A stretch of 64,000 bases of DNA from Solirubrobacter soli DSM 22325 (lineage in GTDB: Bacteria > Actinomycetota > Thermoleophilia > Solirubrobacterales > Solirubrobacteraceae), in NCBI RefSeq assembly GCF_000423665.1, contig NZ_KE384073.1, forward strand, positions 262,144-326,143. Direction: 5' to 3'. Positions within the stretch are counted from its first letter, which is position 1, and every line of letters begins with the position of its first letter. Positions 7,431 through 16,169 of the stretch are shown piece by piece. The notes below the pieces were generated by a model that saw nothing but the letters and a program-made list of their open reading frames with translations, was not told the DNA's origin and did no database searches. The translations under genes were made by a program, and so were the position numbers.

Positions 7431-8278
7431 CTGCAGCGCGTCGGCTTCGTCGCGCCCGGCGCGAGGCAGAGCGTGCGCGCGATCGGGGTGCGACCCCGCT
7501 TGAGCGGATAGCGGATGACCTTGCCGATCTTGTCCGGCGCGGTCACGCGCACCTCGATCGTCTGGCCCGCCCGGAACCGCCCGCGGTAGCGCTTGATCGC
7601 GCGCAGGACGTTCAGGCGCCCACCGGACGGCGCCGTGACGGCCTTGCGCTTGACCGGGCAGCGCGGGCCTGAGCAGCGGAGCTCGACCGAAAGGCCGGGG
7701 CTGCCGCTCGTGATCAGCAGGCGATCGATCCGCACCCGCGTGCCGCTGACGTGGAAGTTCGTCGACACGTTGGCCACGATCGGCGGCAGCGCGTCGCGGA
7801 TGCCGTCGCAGTTCTCGTCGACCGCGTTGCCGGGGATCTCGATCGCGCCCGGGTGGATCGCCGGGTCGAGGTCGTTGCAGTCCTGCGCGGCCGGGAAGCC
7901 GTCGCCGTCGGCGTCAGGCGGCGGGGGCGGAGCGGCGTCGCAGCGCGGGGCGCCGTCGAGGAAGCCCGTCGTGTACGTCTTGAGGTAGTGGTCGGGGACG
8001 TAGAGCCCGTTGACCTTGTCCCACAGCGCGGACCCGTAGACCTCCTCGCCAACGGTCTGGCACTCGATCTTCACCCACTGGCCCTTGCGGACGTGATTGA
8101 CGACCGCCCGCGGCTCGGACTGCGGCTGCGCGCGCCCGTCGAGGTCCGCTTCGGCCAGGTACGTGTTGTCCGCCGCCCACGGTCGCAGGCTCGTGACCGG
8201 CGTGTCGGCGCGCGCCGCGGCCGGGAGGAGCAGGGCGAGAATCAGCGCGCCGAAGATCCACAAGCCCCTGCCGCCCAT
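7427..8278 (-). CDS. secreted protein with MopE-type metal-binding motif
   Basis: 283 residues. Signal peptide MGGRGLWIFGALILALLL to about residue 24 (AARA-D). A first domain of about 90 residues contains TVGEEVYGSALWDKVNGLYV and resembles an SH3-like/wall-binding fold. Next, after a Pro run, comes DADGDGFPAAQDCNDLDP with DENCDG shortly after; this is the MopE/putative metal-binding repeat (Asp-rich loop with DCND and NCDG). The last 95 residues form the beta module also seen at 1-263. Likely a cell-surface protein; metal (Cu or Ca) binding is inferred from the motif only. Start chosen at the ATG directly before the signal. Confidence 0.85.
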   Translation of the reverse strand: MGGRGLWIFGALILALLLPAAARADTPVTSLRPWAADNTYLAEADLDGRAQPQSEPRAVVNHVRKGQWVKIECQTVGEEVYGSALWDKVNGLYVPDHYLKTYTTGFLDGAPRCDAAPPPPPDADGDGFPAAQDCNDLDPAIHPGAIEIPGNAVDENCDGIRDALPPIVANVSTNFHVSGTRVRIDRLLITSGSPGLSVELRCSGPRCPVKRKAVTAPSGGRLNVLRAIKRYRGRFRAGQTIEVRVTAPDKIGKVIRYPLKRGRTPIARTLCLAPGATKPTRCS

Positions 8279-8292
8279 CCCGACCGAGGCTA

Positions 8293-8661
8293 TCAACGCG
8301 CGTCGATCAGCTTGATCTTCTGAACGATGTCCTTCTGACCGGCGATCTTCAGGCGGACCGTGTAGCGGACGTTCACCCGCCAGTCGCTCTTGGACGTGAT
8401 CGTCGCCCGGTAGCGGGTGTCGTTGCCGTGCATGCCGACCTTCTTGATCGCCGACGCGCGCTTGCCCGGGGCGAGCACGTAGCGGGCGTCGATCGTGCCG
8501 TCGGCCTTGCGCGGGAGCACCGGCGAGGCGAACTCGATCGTCGCGTGGTGGGTGTCCACGAGGCGCATGGAGATCGCGCTGTGGAGCGGGACGTCGGCGC
8601 TGGCGGAGGCGGGGAGGGCCAGGGCGCCGATCAGGAGGGGGAGGGAGAGGATGCGTCGCAT
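8293..8661 (-). CDS. small secreted protein
   Basis: 122 residues with a Sec signal (MRRILSLPLLIGALALPASA, cleavage ASA-D). The mature domain of about 100 residues is beta-rich, cysteine-free and basic at its end (VRLKIAGQKDIVQKIKLIDAR). It lies 14 bp upstream of the MopE-like gene on the same strand, so both are probably co-transcribed. I do not recognise the family; an immunoglobulin-like or immunoreactive surface domain is plausible. Confidence 0.78.
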   Translation of the reverse strand: MRRILSLPLLIGALALPASASADVPLHSAISMRLVDTHHATIEFASPVLPRKADGTIDARYVLAPGKRASAIKKVGMHGNDTRYRATITSKSDWRVNVRYTVRLKIAGQKDIVQKIKLIDAR

Positions 8662-8742
8662 AACACTCAGTCCAACGGCTGCCGGACGCGACTGTGACGG
8701 GGTTACCGATGAGCGACGCGCTCACAATCGGTCCTACGGTTC

Positions 8743-9465
8743 ATGAACCTCTGGAACGACGAAGCGGCGGTGTTCGCCGAGCACTGGTCCGCCTTCGGCG
8801 CCCCCGCGCAGCGCAAGGTCGCGGACGCGCTCGGGCTGTGCGAAGGGATGCGCGTGCTCGACGTCGGCTGCGGGGCGGGACGCTTCTGCGCGCTCGCCGC
8901 CTCGCGCGGCGCGGCCGTCAGCGGTCTCGACGGCGCGCCGGCGATGATCGAGATCGCGAGCCGGACAGCGCCCGGCGCGGACCTGTGCGTCGGCCCGCTC
9001 GACCGGCTGCCGTGGCCTGGCGCGACCTTCGACGCCGTCACGGGCTTCAACTCGCTGCAGTTCGCCGACGACCCGGTGGCCGCGCTGCGCGAGTGGGTGC
9101 GCGTGACCCGGCCGGGCGGGGCGATCGCGATCACCGTCTGGGGACCGCGCGAGGAGTGCGAGCTCGAGCTCGTCGAGGGCGTGGTGCGTAGGGAGCCACC
9201 GCCCGAGCGACTCTGCCACCGGCTGCTCGAGACGGTCGCCGCCGCCGGGCTGACGCTGCGCGAGCACGACGCGGTCGCGGTGCCGTTCGAGGTCCCGGAT
9301 CTGGAGCGGCTCGAGCTCGCGCTCGGCTTCGAGGCGCGCGGCCTGGACATTCCCGAGGCGGAGGCGCTGGCGATGATGGTCGCCGCGGCGGAGCCGTTCC
9401 GGCGCGCGGACGGCTCCTACCGCTTCGAGAACGTCTTCCGCTGCGCGATCAGCGTGAAGCCATAG
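8743..9465 (+). CDS. class I SAM-dependent methyltransferase
   Basis: 240 residues. Motif I VLDVGCGAGRF spans residues 38-48, motif II is VSGLDGAPAMIEIA, motif post-II carries the loop LPWPGATFDAVTGFNSLQF, and motif III is TRPGGAIAITVWG. This is the UbiE/type 11 group. The C-terminal third (from about residue 150) is a helical cap that sets the unknown substrate. Convergent with the SRPBCC gene, overlapping by 17 bp. Divergent from the small secreted protein 81 bp upstream. Confidence 0.92.
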   Translation: MNLWNDEAAVFAEHWSAFGAPAQRKVADALGLCEGMRVLDVGCGAGRFCALAASRGAAVSGLDGAPAMIEIASRTAPGADLCVGPLDRLPWPGATFDAVTGFNSLQFADDPVAALREWVRVTRPGGAIAITVWGPREECELELVEGVVRREPPPERLCHRLLETVAAAGLTLREHDAVAVPFEVPDLERLELALGFEARGLDIPEAEALAMMVAAAEPFRRADGSYRFENVFRCAISVKP

Positions 9466-9949
9466 GCGCACCGGACTCGAGCACGCTCTTGAGGTCCGAC
9501 AGCACCCACGCCCAGCCGCCGCCGGCGCCCTCGGCCTCGTGCTCGCCGCCCACCATCGCGGCGAGGGCCGGCGCGCCTTCGAGCTCGTGGATGACGGTGA
9601 GCTTGGTCACGCCCCCGTCGAGCGCCTCGATCTCGTGGGTGAGCCGCGTGAAGCCCTCCTCCTTCATCGTCTCGTCCATCAGCATCCGCCAGGTCTGGAC
9701 GAGCTTGCGCGGCGGGTCGACCTCCAGGAACTCGCCGTCGATGATCAGCTCGGGCACGCCCGGGAAGGCGGCCATCGCGGGGCCGGGCTTGGCGTGGGCG
9801 CGGCCGCCCGCGCGCAGGTCGTAGTCGCTGATCGCGGCGTAGCCGTAGCGCTGCGTCCATTCGGGCTTGGTGATCGCGTCCCAGACCGCCTCCGGGGTGG
9901 TGCGGATGTAGACGCGGTAGACCTGGGTCGTCGCGGTGGAAGTGGTCAT
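9449..9949 (-). CDS. SRPBCC / AHSA1-like protein
   Basis: 166 residues of the START/Bet-v1-like fold. The N-terminal strand VYRVYIRTTPEAVWDAITKP and the later GEFLEVDPPRKLVQTWRM and LTHEIEALDGGVTKLTVIHE are typical for Activator of Hsp90 ATPase homologue 1-like proteins. It is coupled to the ArsR gene (ATGA overlap at 9946-9949). The ArsR+AHSA1 pair is a very common actinobacterial two-gene unit whose physiological ligand is not known. Confidence 0.92.
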   Translation of the reverse strand: MTTSTATTQVYRVYIRTTPEAVWDAITKPEWTQRYGYAAISDYDLRAGGRAHAKPGPAMAAFPGVPELIIDGEFLEVDPPRKLVQTWRMLMDETMKEEGFTRLTHEIEALDGGVTKLTVIHELEGAPALAAMVGGEHEAEGAGGGWAWVLSDLKSVLESGAPMASR

Positions 9950-10263
9950 GCAGACTCCAGCTGGGCTTTGAGGTCGGCGAGCGCCGACACCCGGCGCTCG
10001 GTGTATTTGTCGATCCAGCGGTCGTGGATCAGGCGGATCGGCACCGGGTTCAGGTAGTGCAGCTTCTCCCGGCCCGACCGGCGCGCGACGACGAGGTTCG
10101 CCTCCTCGAGCACCCGCAGGTGCTTCATCACGCCGAAGCGGGTCATCTCGAGCTCGGACTCGAGCTCGGTCAGCGTGCGGCCGTCGCGGGCGAACAGGCG
10201 GTCGAGCAGGAAGCGGCGGGTGGGGTCGGCGAGCGCCTTGAAGACCCGGTCGTCGTCGCTCAT
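9946..10263 (-). CDS. ArsR-family transcriptional regulator
   Basis: 105 residues from the ATG at 10263 (a TTG two codons upstream is possible). Winged HTH: RVFKALADPTRRFLLDRLFA, then LTELESELEMTRFGVMKHLR with recognition helix, and the wing VARRSGREKLHYLNP. No metal-binding cysteines are present, so it belongs to the non-metal ArsR branch usually linked to AHSA1 proteins. The promoter region upstream (10264-10371) is shared with the divergent cupredoxin gene. Confidence 0.93.
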   Translation of the reverse strand: MSDDDRVFKALADPTRRFLLDRLFARDGRTLTELESELEMTRFGVMKHLRVLEEANLVVARRSGREKLHYLNPVPIRLIHDRWIDKYTERRVSALADLKAQLESA

Positions 10264-10371
10264 CGCCAACCAGAATAGGTGACCAAAAGGTCACATGTCA
10301 ACTTCGTCCGAACCGAATGCGCAAGCGCGGCGTATCCCCGGGCGGGTGTAAGGCTCAGCTCACGGAGGGCG

Positions 10372-11157
10372 ATGACTGTGGGGCTCGGATGCAAGGCGCT
10401 GCTCGCCGCGGCGGCGCTGGTCTGCGCGGCAGCGCCGGCCTGGGGCGACGGCTACCCGGACGGGACGTTCACCGCCGTCGACTACGCCTGGCGGGCGAAC
10501 GACACGGACGCGACGACGCTGACGATCGCCCCGGGGCAGACCGTCACGTTCGGCTATCCGTCGGGCATGACGACCCACAACCTCGACTTCACCGACCGCG
10601 TCCCGGACTGCACCGGCCTGCCGCCCGGTCCGCGGCCGAAGGGCTGGTCGGCGACGTGCACGTTCGCGCAGGCCGGGACGTACCCGTTCGTCTGCGACGT
10701 GCATCCCCAGATGACCGGCAAGGTCGTGGTCGCGGTGCCGACGCCGACCCCGACGCCCACCGCCACGGCCACGCCCACACCCGCGCCGACCACGGACCCG
10801 ACCACGCCCGCCGCCACCCCGACCCCGGTCGGCACCACGCCACCCGCGCCCAAGCAGACCTCGCTCGCGCTCAGGCTCGCGAGCCGGCAGAAGGGCACGC
10901 GGGTGCGGGGGAGCCTCAGGGTGGTGCAGGCGGGCTCGCGTGTCGAGGTCGCCGTCCGCTCAGGCAAGGCCAGGGCGGGGACGTGGGTGAAGAAGTCGGC
11001 GGCCAGCGGCCGGACCTCCTTCACCGTCGTCCTGAACGCGAAGACCCGGAAGGCGCTGCGCGCCAGACGTCATCTGAGCCTCACGGTCACCGTCTCGCTC
11101 ACCCCGCCTGGCGCCAAGACACTGACCACCACCGCGAAGGCGATGGTTAGCCTGTGA
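10372..11157 (+). CDS. secreted cupredoxin-domain protein with Thr/Pro linker
   Basis: 261 residues; ATG at 10372 is preceded by ACGGAGGGCG as ribosome-binding site. Signal peptide ends near AWG-D (residue 24). The plastocyanin-like domain has all four type I copper ligands: H69, C108, H111 and M114 (FVCDVHPQM). A linker of alternating Thr/Pro (about residues 123-160, TPTPTPTATATP) leads to a beta-sandwich domain of 100 residues. The latter resembles the tail of other secreted proteins here. Likely an extracellular electron carrier or copper-binding surface protein. Four bp separate it from the PASTA lipoprotein gene, so the two form an operon. Confidence 0.9.
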   Translation: MTVGLGCKALLAAAALVCAAAPAWGDGYPDGTFTAVDYAWRANDTDATTLTIAPGQTVTFGYPSGMTTHNLDFTDRVPDCTGLPPGPRPKGWSATCTFAQAGTYPFVCDVHPQMTGKVVVAVPTPTPTPTATATPTPAPTTDPTTPAATPTPVGTTPPAPKQTSLALRLASRQKGTRVRGSLRVVQAGSRVEVAVRSGKARAGTWVKKSAASGRTSFTVVLNAKTRKALRARRHLSLTVTVSLTPPGAKTLTTTAKAMVSL

Positions 11158-11161
11158 GGGA

Positions 11162-11704
11162 GTGCGTCGCCCCCTGATCCTCCTGCTCGCCGCCGGCCTG
11201 CTCGTCAGCGCCTGCGGTGAGGCCCCCCGCCCCACGGCCGAGCCGCGCGTCAAGCTCAAGCTCGACGCGCCGGACAGCGGCGGCAAGACCCGGGACACGC
11301 ACATCGCGGTCAGCGGCACCGTGTCGCCCGCCGACTCCGCGGTGCAGGTGATGGGCGTCGAGGCGCAGGTCACCGCCGGTCAGTTCACCGCCGACGTCGA
11401 CCTCGAGCCGGGCGGCAACGTCATCGACATCACCGCCTCCTCGCCGGGCCGCCGCTCGGCGACCGACGCCGTCCGCTTCACCCGCGACATGACCGTCGAC
11501 GTCCCGGACGTCCTCGGCCAGACACCTGAGGACGCGACCGCGGCCCTCAAGGACATCGGCCTCGTCGCGGTCGTGCAGGACGACGGAAACTGGCTCGACC
11601 GCCTGCTGGGCGCGCCGCAGGTCTGCACGACCGACCCGTCGGCTGGTACCGCGGTCGCGAAGGGCACCAAGGTGACCGTGCACACCGCGCGAGCCTGCAG
11701 CTAA
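11162..11704 (+). CDS. lipoprotein with C-terminal PASTA domain
   Basis: 180 residues from GTG at 11162. Lipobox LVSAC makes C18 the lipidated cysteine. Residues 30-110 are a beta-sandwich of Ig/Big type (THIAVSGTVSPADSAVQVMG), and residues 114-178 a single PASTA domain (VDVPDVLGQTPEDATAALKD, closing AVAKGTKVTVHTA). PASTA units bind peptidoglycan stems or beta-lactams and normally sit on the outer part of PknB-type kinases. Here the unit is separate, and the convergent gene is a kinase lacking PASTA repeats. The stop codons of the two genes overlap. Confidence 0.88.
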   Translation: MRRPLILLLAAGLLVSACGEAPRPTAEPRVKLKLDAPDSGGKTRDTHIAVSGTVSPADSAVQVMGVEAQVTAGQFTADVDLEPGGNVIDITASSPGRRSATDAVRFTRDMTVDVPDVLGQTPEDATAALKDIGLVAVVQDDGNWLDRLLGAPQVCTTDPSAGTAVAKGTKVTVHTARACS

Positions 11705-13161
11705 TCCGGCCTGAACGCGATCAGCGAGATCCGCGGCCGGCCCTTGTCGCGGATGACGATCCACGTCATCTGGCCGGTCGTCGGCTTCGCGCCCTTGTAG
11801 GAGATCTTGTACTTGGCGGTCGCGCGGCCTGACGCCCCGCCCTCGCCGGAGAGGCCGTCGAGCTCCATCCCCGTGATCGCGTTGTCGTTGAACTGGCTCT
11901 CATAGGCGGCGACGACGGTGCGCCGGCCGACCTGGCTGTCGGTGGGCGAGGTGCGCTGGGCGTCGGAGGTCAGCAGACGCGAGATCCGCGGCGCGTCCTC
12001 GTCGCCGTAGGCCGAGGCGAACGACTTCGCCATCCGCTCGACGTCGCCGGAGGACACCGGGGCGCCCGGCTCCGGGGTGTCCGCGCCGCCGGGGACGACC
12101 CCGAGCGCGACGACGCCCGCCGCGATCGCGCCCACGCCCGACGCCCACGCCAGCGCGCGCCGGCGCGTTCGGCGCGCGCGGTAGGTGCGCACGGGCGCCT
12201 CCTCGGCCTGCGTCGGCCTGGCGTCCTCGTCGACCGGGTCCGGCAGCGGCTCGTGCGGGCCGGACCACAGGCGCCCGTCGCGGCGGATCGTCGGCGCGGC
12301 GGCCCCGCGCGCCACCGAGCGCTCCTCCGCGGTCACCGAGCGGCCCTCGGCGGCCGCGAGGGCGGCGCGCCCGAAGTCGCCCGCCGACGGGTAGCGATCC
12401 TCGGGCGACTTGGCCAGCGCCCGCGCGAGCACGCGGTCGAAACCGGGGGAGACGCCCTCGGTCAGCGACGCCCGAGGCGGCTTGTCGTGCAGGTGGGCGA
12501 GCATCGTCGCCGGGACGGTCTCGCGCAGGAACGGGGGCGCGCCGGTCAGCGCGGCGAACAGCACGCATCCGAGCGCGTAGACGTCCGCCCGGGCGTCGTT
12601 GGGCCCGGGGTGGAACTGCTCGGGCGCCATGTAGTCGACGGTGCCGAGGAAGTGCCCGCCGGTCGTCATCGTGTCGGCGCCGGCGAAGCGGGTGAGGCCG
12701 AAGTCGGCGAGGTAGGCGTGGTCGCCGCTCAGGAGCACGTTGGCGGGCTTGACGTCGCGGTGGATCAATCCCGCCTCGTGCGCCGCGTCGAGCGCGCCCG
12801 CGACCTGGTCGACGATCTTCGCCGCGCGCAGCGGATCGATCCGCCCCTCGCTGCGCAGCAGCCGGTGCAGGTCGGTCCCCTCGACCCAGCGCATCGTGAT
12901 GTAGAGGCGCCCGTCCTCCTCGCCCGCCTCGTAGACGGGGATCACGTTCGGGTGATCGATCGCGGCCGCCATCCGCGACTCGCGCTGGAAGCGCTCGCGG
13001 AACCCCGCGTCGGCCGCGTGCTCAGGCGCGATCAGCTTCAGTGCGACCGGCCGCCCGAGCGAGAGCTGGGTGGCGCGATAGACGATGCCCATGCCGCCGC
13101 GGCCCGCGACCGACTCGATCCGGCACCCTGCGATATGAGCGCCTTCCAGGACGTCGGTCAC
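11701..13161 (-). CDS. transmembrane Ser/Thr protein kinase (PknB-like)
   Basis: 486 residues, GTG start at 13161. Kinase domain 10-275: glycine loop GRGGMG 20-25, K42, HRD 134-136 ([11 protein letters not shown]), DFG 153-155, MAPEQ near 178. A proline/acid-rich juxtamembrane part (285-335) precedes one membrane helix (about 336-357, [20 protein letters not shown]). The outer domain (360-486) has no PASTA repeat. It resembles an NTF2/SnoaL-like cone ([20 protein letters not shown]). So the sensor is not the usual muropeptide receptor. Divergent from the M20 peptidase, 36 bp away. Confidence 0.93.
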   Translation of the reverse strand: MTDVLEGAHIAGCRIESVAGRGGMGIVYRATQLSLGRPVALKLIAPEHAADAGFRERFQRESRMAAAIDHPNVIPVYEAGEEDGRLYITMRWVEGTDLHRLLRSEGRIDPLRAAKIVDQVAGALDAAHEAGLIHRDVKPANVLLSGDHAYLADFGLTRFAGADTMTTGGHFLGTVDYMAPEQFHPGPNDARADVYALGCVLFAALTGAPPFLRETVPATMLAHLHDKPPRASLTEGVSPGFDRVLARALAKSPEDRYPSAGDFGRAALAAAEGRSVTAEERSVARGAAAPTIRRDGRLWSGPHEPLPDPVDEDARPTQAEEAPVRTYRARRTRRRALAWASGVGAIAAGVVALGVVPGGADTPEPGAPVSSGDVERMAKSFASAYGDEDAPRISRLLTSDAQRTSPTDSQVGRRTVVAAYESQFNDNAITGMELDGLSGEGGASGRATAKYKISYKGAKPTTGQMTWIVIRDKGRPRISLIAFRPD

Positions 13162-13197
13162 CCTTCGATTGTGACGTGCCTTCGTACAGTGCCCGCG

Positions 13198-14493
13198 ATG
13201 GACGTCGATCTCCAACGCCTGCAGTCCGACCTCGAACGCCTGGTGGCGATCCCCTCGATCGCGTTCGCGGGGTTCCCGCGCGAGCCGCTCGACGAGGCCG
13301 CCGCGCTGGTCGAGGAACTGCTGCAGGACGCCGGCGCCGCGACCGTCGAGCGCGTCGACGTGCCCGGCGAAGCACCGTCGATCCTCGCCGATTTCCCGGG
13401 CGACGGGCCGACCGTCCTGCTGTACGCGCACTACGACGTCCAGCCCGCGCCGAGCGAAGGGTGGGACACCGACCCGTTCTCGCCCGCCCGCCTCGACGGC
13501 CGCGTCTACGGGCGCGGCGCCGCCGACGACAAGTCCGGCATCGTCGCCCACCTGGCCGCGCTCCGTGCGTTGGGCGGCAAACCGCCCGTGCACGTGAAGG
13601 TGCTCGTCGAGGGCTCGGAGGAGAACGGGCGCCAGGCGCTGCTGCAGGTCGTCGACGACCGGCCCGAGCTGATGCGCGCCGACGTGATGGTGATCGCCGA
13701 CAACGGCAACTGGCGCGTGGGGGAGCCGACCCTCTCGCAGACGCTGCGCGGCCACGGCAAGCTCACGGTGACCCTGCGCACGCTCAAGAACGCCCTGCAC
13801 AGCGGCCACTTCGGAGGTGCCGCGCCGGACGCGCTGCTCGCGCTCTCGCGGCTGATCGCGACACTGCACGACGACGACGGCAGCGTCGCCGTCGCGGGTC
13901 TGCAGGACGGCGATTGGGACGGGGCGGAGTGGCCGGAGGAGGACTTCCGGCGCCAGGCGGGCGTGCTCGACGGCGTGTCGCTGGTCGGCACCGGCAACCT
14001 CAGCGACCGCGTCTGGGCGCGTCACGCGATCTCCGTCCTCGGCCTCGACGCGCCGTCGGTCGACGGGGCGGGCAACATCGTCATCCCGCACGCTCGCGCC
14101 AAGATCGCGGTGCGGGTCCCGCCGGGCGCCGACCCCGTGCGGTCGATGGACGCCGTCGAGCGGCACCTTCGCGCCCACGTCCCGTGGGGAGCCGACATCA
14201 CGATCGACGTCGAGCCCGCCTCGACCCCGATCTCCCTGCCCGCGCCGGCCGCCGCCGAGCGCGCCCTGTCGGAGGCGTTCGGCAAGGCGGTCTCGAAGAT
14301 GGGCTCAGGCGGCTCGGTGCCGCTGGTGGCCAAGCTGCGCGAGGCCTACCCGGACGCGCAGTTCGTGCTCTGGGGCGCGCAGGACTCGGATCTCGCCCGC
14401 ATCCACGCCGCCAACGAGTCGGTCTCGCTGTCGGAGATCGCCGGGATCGCGCGCGCCGAAGCGCTGCTGCTGCGCGAGCTCACGGCGTCCTGA
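13198..14493 (+). CDS. M20-family metallopeptidase (dipeptidase-like)
   Basis: 431 residues. Metal-site motifs: [12 protein letters not shown] (His and Asp), [19 protein letters not shown] (catalytic and bridging Glu), and a late His in [16 protein letters not shown]. The dimerisation lid lies about residues 190-310 ([13 protein letters not shown] at its start). This is the ArgE/DapE/CPG2/CNDP group of M20 enzymes; the specific substrate, such as a dipeptide or N-acyl amino acid, cannot be told. The start ATG is directly in front of the conserved helix. Tail-to-tail overlap of 14 bp with the next gene. Confidence 0.93.
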   Translation: MDVDLQRLQSDLERLVAIPSIAFAGFPREPLDEAAALVEELLQDAGAATVERVDVPGEAPSILADFPGDGPTVLLYAHYDVQPAPSEGWDTDPFSPARLDGRVYGRGAADDKSGIVAHLAALRALGGKPPVHVKVLVEGSEENGRQALLQVVDDRPELMRADVMVIADNGNWRVGEPTLSQTLRGHGKLTVTLRTLKNALHSGHFGGAAPDALLALSRLIATLHDDDGSVAVAGLQDGDWDGAEWPEEDFRRQAGVLDGVSLVGTGNLSDRVWARHAISVLGLDAPSVDGAGNIVIPHARAKIAVRVPPGADPVRSMDAVERHLRAHVPWGADITIDVEPASTPISLPAPAAAERALSEAFGKAVSKMGSGGSVPLVAKLREAYPDAQFVLWGAQDSDLARIHAANESVSLSEIAGIARAEALLLRELTAS

Positions 14494-15964
14494 CGGACGT
14501 CAGCAGCTTGCTGCCGGGATAGCTGATGGCGAATCCCGGGTCGGCCACGCCCAGGTACAGGACGATGCGGTAGGTGCAGTTGCGCGTCAGCCTGGCCTTG
14601 CGGGTCGCGATCCGGCGCTTGTCCTTGACCGCGATGAGCGTGACCGTGCCGCTGCAGCGGCCGGTGAGCGCCGCCGGGCGCTTGAGCGTCCCGCGGGCCG
14701 TGTAGCGGGTCCCTGAGCGGAGGACCTTGAGGGTCAGCGTCGGCCGGAACCGCCCGACGGTGACCGAGCGCTGGGCCGAGGCGCTCTGACCCGCGCCGTC
14801 GATCGCGACCGCGGTCAGCGTGTTGCGGCCCAGGTCGCTCTCGCGCGGCCGGTAGGCGCACGTGTACGGCGCGGTCGTGTCCTCGCAGAGCACCCGGTTG
14901 CCGTCGAGGAAGCGCACGCGCGCGACGCCATGGTCGTCGGAGGCGTCGACCGTGAGGCGGGTGGCCGGGTTCCCGCGGATGCGCGCGCCGGCCTTCGGCG
15001 CGGTCCAGGCGATCGTCGGCGGGGCGTCGGCGGCGGCGGCGACGTTGGCCACCGAGACCGACTCGCAGTCGCTGTCGACGAGGTCGAGCGTGTCCGCGGT
15101 CACCGCGTCGGTCCCCGGGCCGCAGTGGACGCGGTCCATGAAGCCGTCGCGCGCGTCGATCGTGTCGTCGCCGCCGAGGCCGGTGAGGATGTCGTTGCCG
15201 GCCCCGCCCACGAGCGTGTCGTCGCCGTCGTCGGCGGTCAACTCGTTCGGGCCGGCGTCGCCGATCAGCGTTGATGCCTGCGGCACGACGATGACGTCCA
15301 GCGGCGGGACGCCGGCGCGCAGACCCGCGACGGTCACGTTCTCGACGTCCGCGGCGACCTCGTCGTTCTCGCCCGGCCGGCCGTCGTTGGTCATGCCGTC
15401 GAGCGTGACCGTGTAGAGCGGCGTGGCGCTCGGGGCGACGTAGCGGGCGCGGTCGATGCCAGGGCCGCCGAGCAGGCGGTCGCTGCCGTCCTCGCCGTCG
15501 AGCGTGTCGTCCCCCGCGCCGCCGTCGAGCACGTCGTTCCCGCTCCCACCGGCCAGCTGGTCCTGCCCGTCGCCCCCGGCGAGCACGTCGTCGCCCGCGC
15601 CGCCGCCGAGGTCGTCGTTGCCGGCCTCGCCGTCGATCGTCAGCGGGACCGGGACGTCGTCGGCCGCGGTGACCGAGTCGTCGAGGTCACCGGCGTTCAC
15701 GACCACCCGCGCGACGCCCGGGCAGGCGTAGCCCGTGTTCGGCGGTCCGTCCAGGGGCGTGCAGCCCGGCGGCTGCGCGAACAGGTCGTCGTCGCCGACC
15801 CTCACCCCGACGAGCCCACCGACCGCCACGATCGTCACGGAATTGGCGCGTCCGCCCTCGGCGGTGTAGGTCAACGTGCCGCCGTCGAACGTCAACGTCG
15901 CGGCCTTCGCCGAGGCCGGAATCGCCAGCGCGAGCGCGACGATGAACAGGAAAACGGTACGCAT
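14480..15964 (-). CDS. secreted protein with RTX-like calcium-binding repeats (paralog A)
   Basis: 494 residues. Signal peptide to about residue 22 (ASAKA-A). A beta region ([15 protein letters not shown]) is followed by glycine-rich nonapeptides at about 120-180 ([20 protein letters not shown] and on), which is the hemolysin-type Ca-binding roll. A second short roll sits near 270-300 and ends in [12 protein letters not shown] with DSDCESV. Next come an Ig-like domain ([12 protein letters not shown], then [20 protein letters not shown]) and a basic beta domain. Likely a folded extracellular or surface protein stabilised by calcium. No protease or lipase motif is visible. First of three tandem paralogs. 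Confidence 0.9.
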   Translation of the reverse strand: MRTVFLFIVALALAIPASAKAATLTFDGGTLTYTAEGGRANSVTIVAVGGLVGVRVGDDDLFAQPPGCTPLDGPPNTGYACPGVARVVVNAGDLDDSVTAADDVPVPLTIDGEAGNDDLGGGAGDDVLAGGDGQDQLAGGSGNDVLDGGAGDDTLDGEDGSDRLLGGPGIDRARYVAPSATPLYTVTLDGMTNDGRPGENDEVAADVENVTVAGLRAGVPPLDVIVVPQASTLIGDAGPNELTADDGDDTLVGGAGNDILTGLGGDDTIDARDGFMDRVHCGPGTDAVTADTLDLVDSDCESVSVANVAAAADAPPTIAWTAPKAGARIRGNPATRLTVDASDDHGVARVRFLDGNRVLCEDTTAPYTCAYRPRESDLGRNTLTAVAIDGAGQSASAQRSVTVGRFRPTLTLKVLRSGTRYTARGTLKRPAALTGRCSGTVTLIAVKDKRRIATRKARLTRNCTYRIVLYLGVADPGFAISYPGSKLLTSVRTP

Positions 15965-16046
15965 ACCCCGTAAAGGGTACGGGCGGCTGATCCCGCCCGC
16001 CCAGGGGAGATCACCGCCGGGCGGGCGAGAACAACTCAGCCTCGGT

Positions 16047-16081
16047 GGTGGCGCCGACTGGAACACGGGCTCGGCGCCACC
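16047..16081 (-). terminator. 11-bp perfect hairpin downstream of paralog B
   Basis: GGTGGCGCCGA and TCGGCGCCACC form a perfect 11-bp stem with a 13-nt loop, about 90 bp past the stop of the gene at 16170. No U-run is present on either strand. It may be a Rho-assisted terminator for the two-gene operon or a processing site. Confidence 0.45.
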
Positions 16082-16169
16082 CCGGTACTGATGGATTTCC
16101 CGGCGGAACGTCCGCCAAATCGTTGGGTCACCATCTGTTGACGAAATCAGGTCTGCATGCGGACTCAGA

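Noticed and set aside
10741-10830. Thr/Pro codon repeat taken as a tandem DNA repeat
   Set aside because: Explained by the Thr/Pro linker of the cupredoxin protein.
11701-14178. kinase gene extended upstream to 14178
   Set aside because: The kinase fold starts at GTG 13161; the upstream part is antisense to the M20 peptidase.
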